Assembly (NCBI RefSeq): GCF_000367945.1
Contig: NZ_KB849179.1
Location: forward strand, 1,821,355 to 1,885,354
Origin: Acinetobacter proteolyticus
GTDB lineage: Bacteria > Pseudomonadota > Gammaproteobacteria > Pseudomonadales > Moraxellaceae
Direction of reading: 5' to 3'
DNA length: 64,000 nt
The notes beneath the pieces were generated by a model. It did no database searches. It had not been told where the DNA came from and saw only the letters and a list, made by a program, of their open reading frames with translations. The position numbers and the translations under genes were made by a program. Positions 63,933-64,000 of the stretch are shown here, piece after piece; positions within the stretch are counted from its first letter, which is position 1; each line of letters starts with the position of its first letter.

Positions 63933-64000
63933 GATAGAGATAGAGATAGAGATAGAGATAGAGATAGAGATAGAGATAGAGATAGAGATAGAGATAGAGA
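63933..64000. repeat. Hexanucleotide microsatellite (GATAGA)n, open at the window end
   Basis: At least 11 perfect tandem copies of GATAGA, 68 bases, continuing beyond the window. It lies downstream of copy B and outside any gene visible here. In one forward frame it encodes alternating Asp-Arg, in another Ile-Glu; the third has stops. Confidence 0.95.

Noticed and set aside
63933..64000. Tandem repeats as a CRISPR array
   Set aside because: Six-base units without spacers; a simple microsatellite.

Overview
The window looks like a chromosomal segment from an Acinetobacter-type gammaproteobacterium. The reasons are moderate-to-low GC, a VgrG/Rhs pair of the Acinetobacter type, several RND pumps, and many small catabolic gene blocks each with its own regulator. 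This is a judgement from gene content; no database was searched. No tRNA, rRNA or CRISPR array was recognised.

Layout. 1-2007: end of an RND pump gene and its outer-membrane channel. 2117-18693 (all minus strand): a VgrG/Rhs effector island. vgrG and a 1624-residue Rhs protein are followed by a DUF7660-type immunity gene, two displaced Rhs toxin tips (an ADP-ribosyltransferase-like one and an HNH/EndoVII-like one), each overlapping an immunity gene, and then a long AT-rich bank of immunity-like genes, several frameshifted or reduced to tails. 18996-21239: a TonB siderophore receptor behind a Fur-box-like site. 21518-28377: soxR divergent from a four-gene operon (DoxX protein, membrane-fusion protein, RND pump, channel) that matches the mexGHI-opmD plan. 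A near-ideal SoxR box sits in a promoter with a 19-bp spacer.

28600-44646: oxidative catabolism. Blocks are: esterase, Baeyer-Villiger monooxygenase and a frameshifted short-chain dehydrogenase (SDR), with a divergent TetR; a PF10118 hydrolase, Old Yellow Enzyme-type oxidoreductase, acetoacetate-decarboxylase-like protein and SDR, with a divergent AraC regulator; a DapA-like lyase and class II aldolase with a MocR regulator; and two SDR-fold proteins lacking the usual catalytic tyrosine, a GST-like protein and a second PF10118 protein, with an HxlR regulator. 45015-52106: a tricarballylate/aconitate locus with two paralogous LysR regulators, an MFS carrier, a ModA-like protein that is probably periplasmic aconitate isomerase, and TcuA/TcuB.

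52781-57336: chrBA chromate resistance, then a TetR gene coupled to a 42-residue His/Cys secreted protein, divergent from an SDR and a nitroreductase. 57660-64000: a decayed azoreductase gene, two decayed copies of one unknown sequence, two large paralogous lipoproteins with TetR and AraC regulators, and a hexanucleotide microsatellite that runs off the end of the window.
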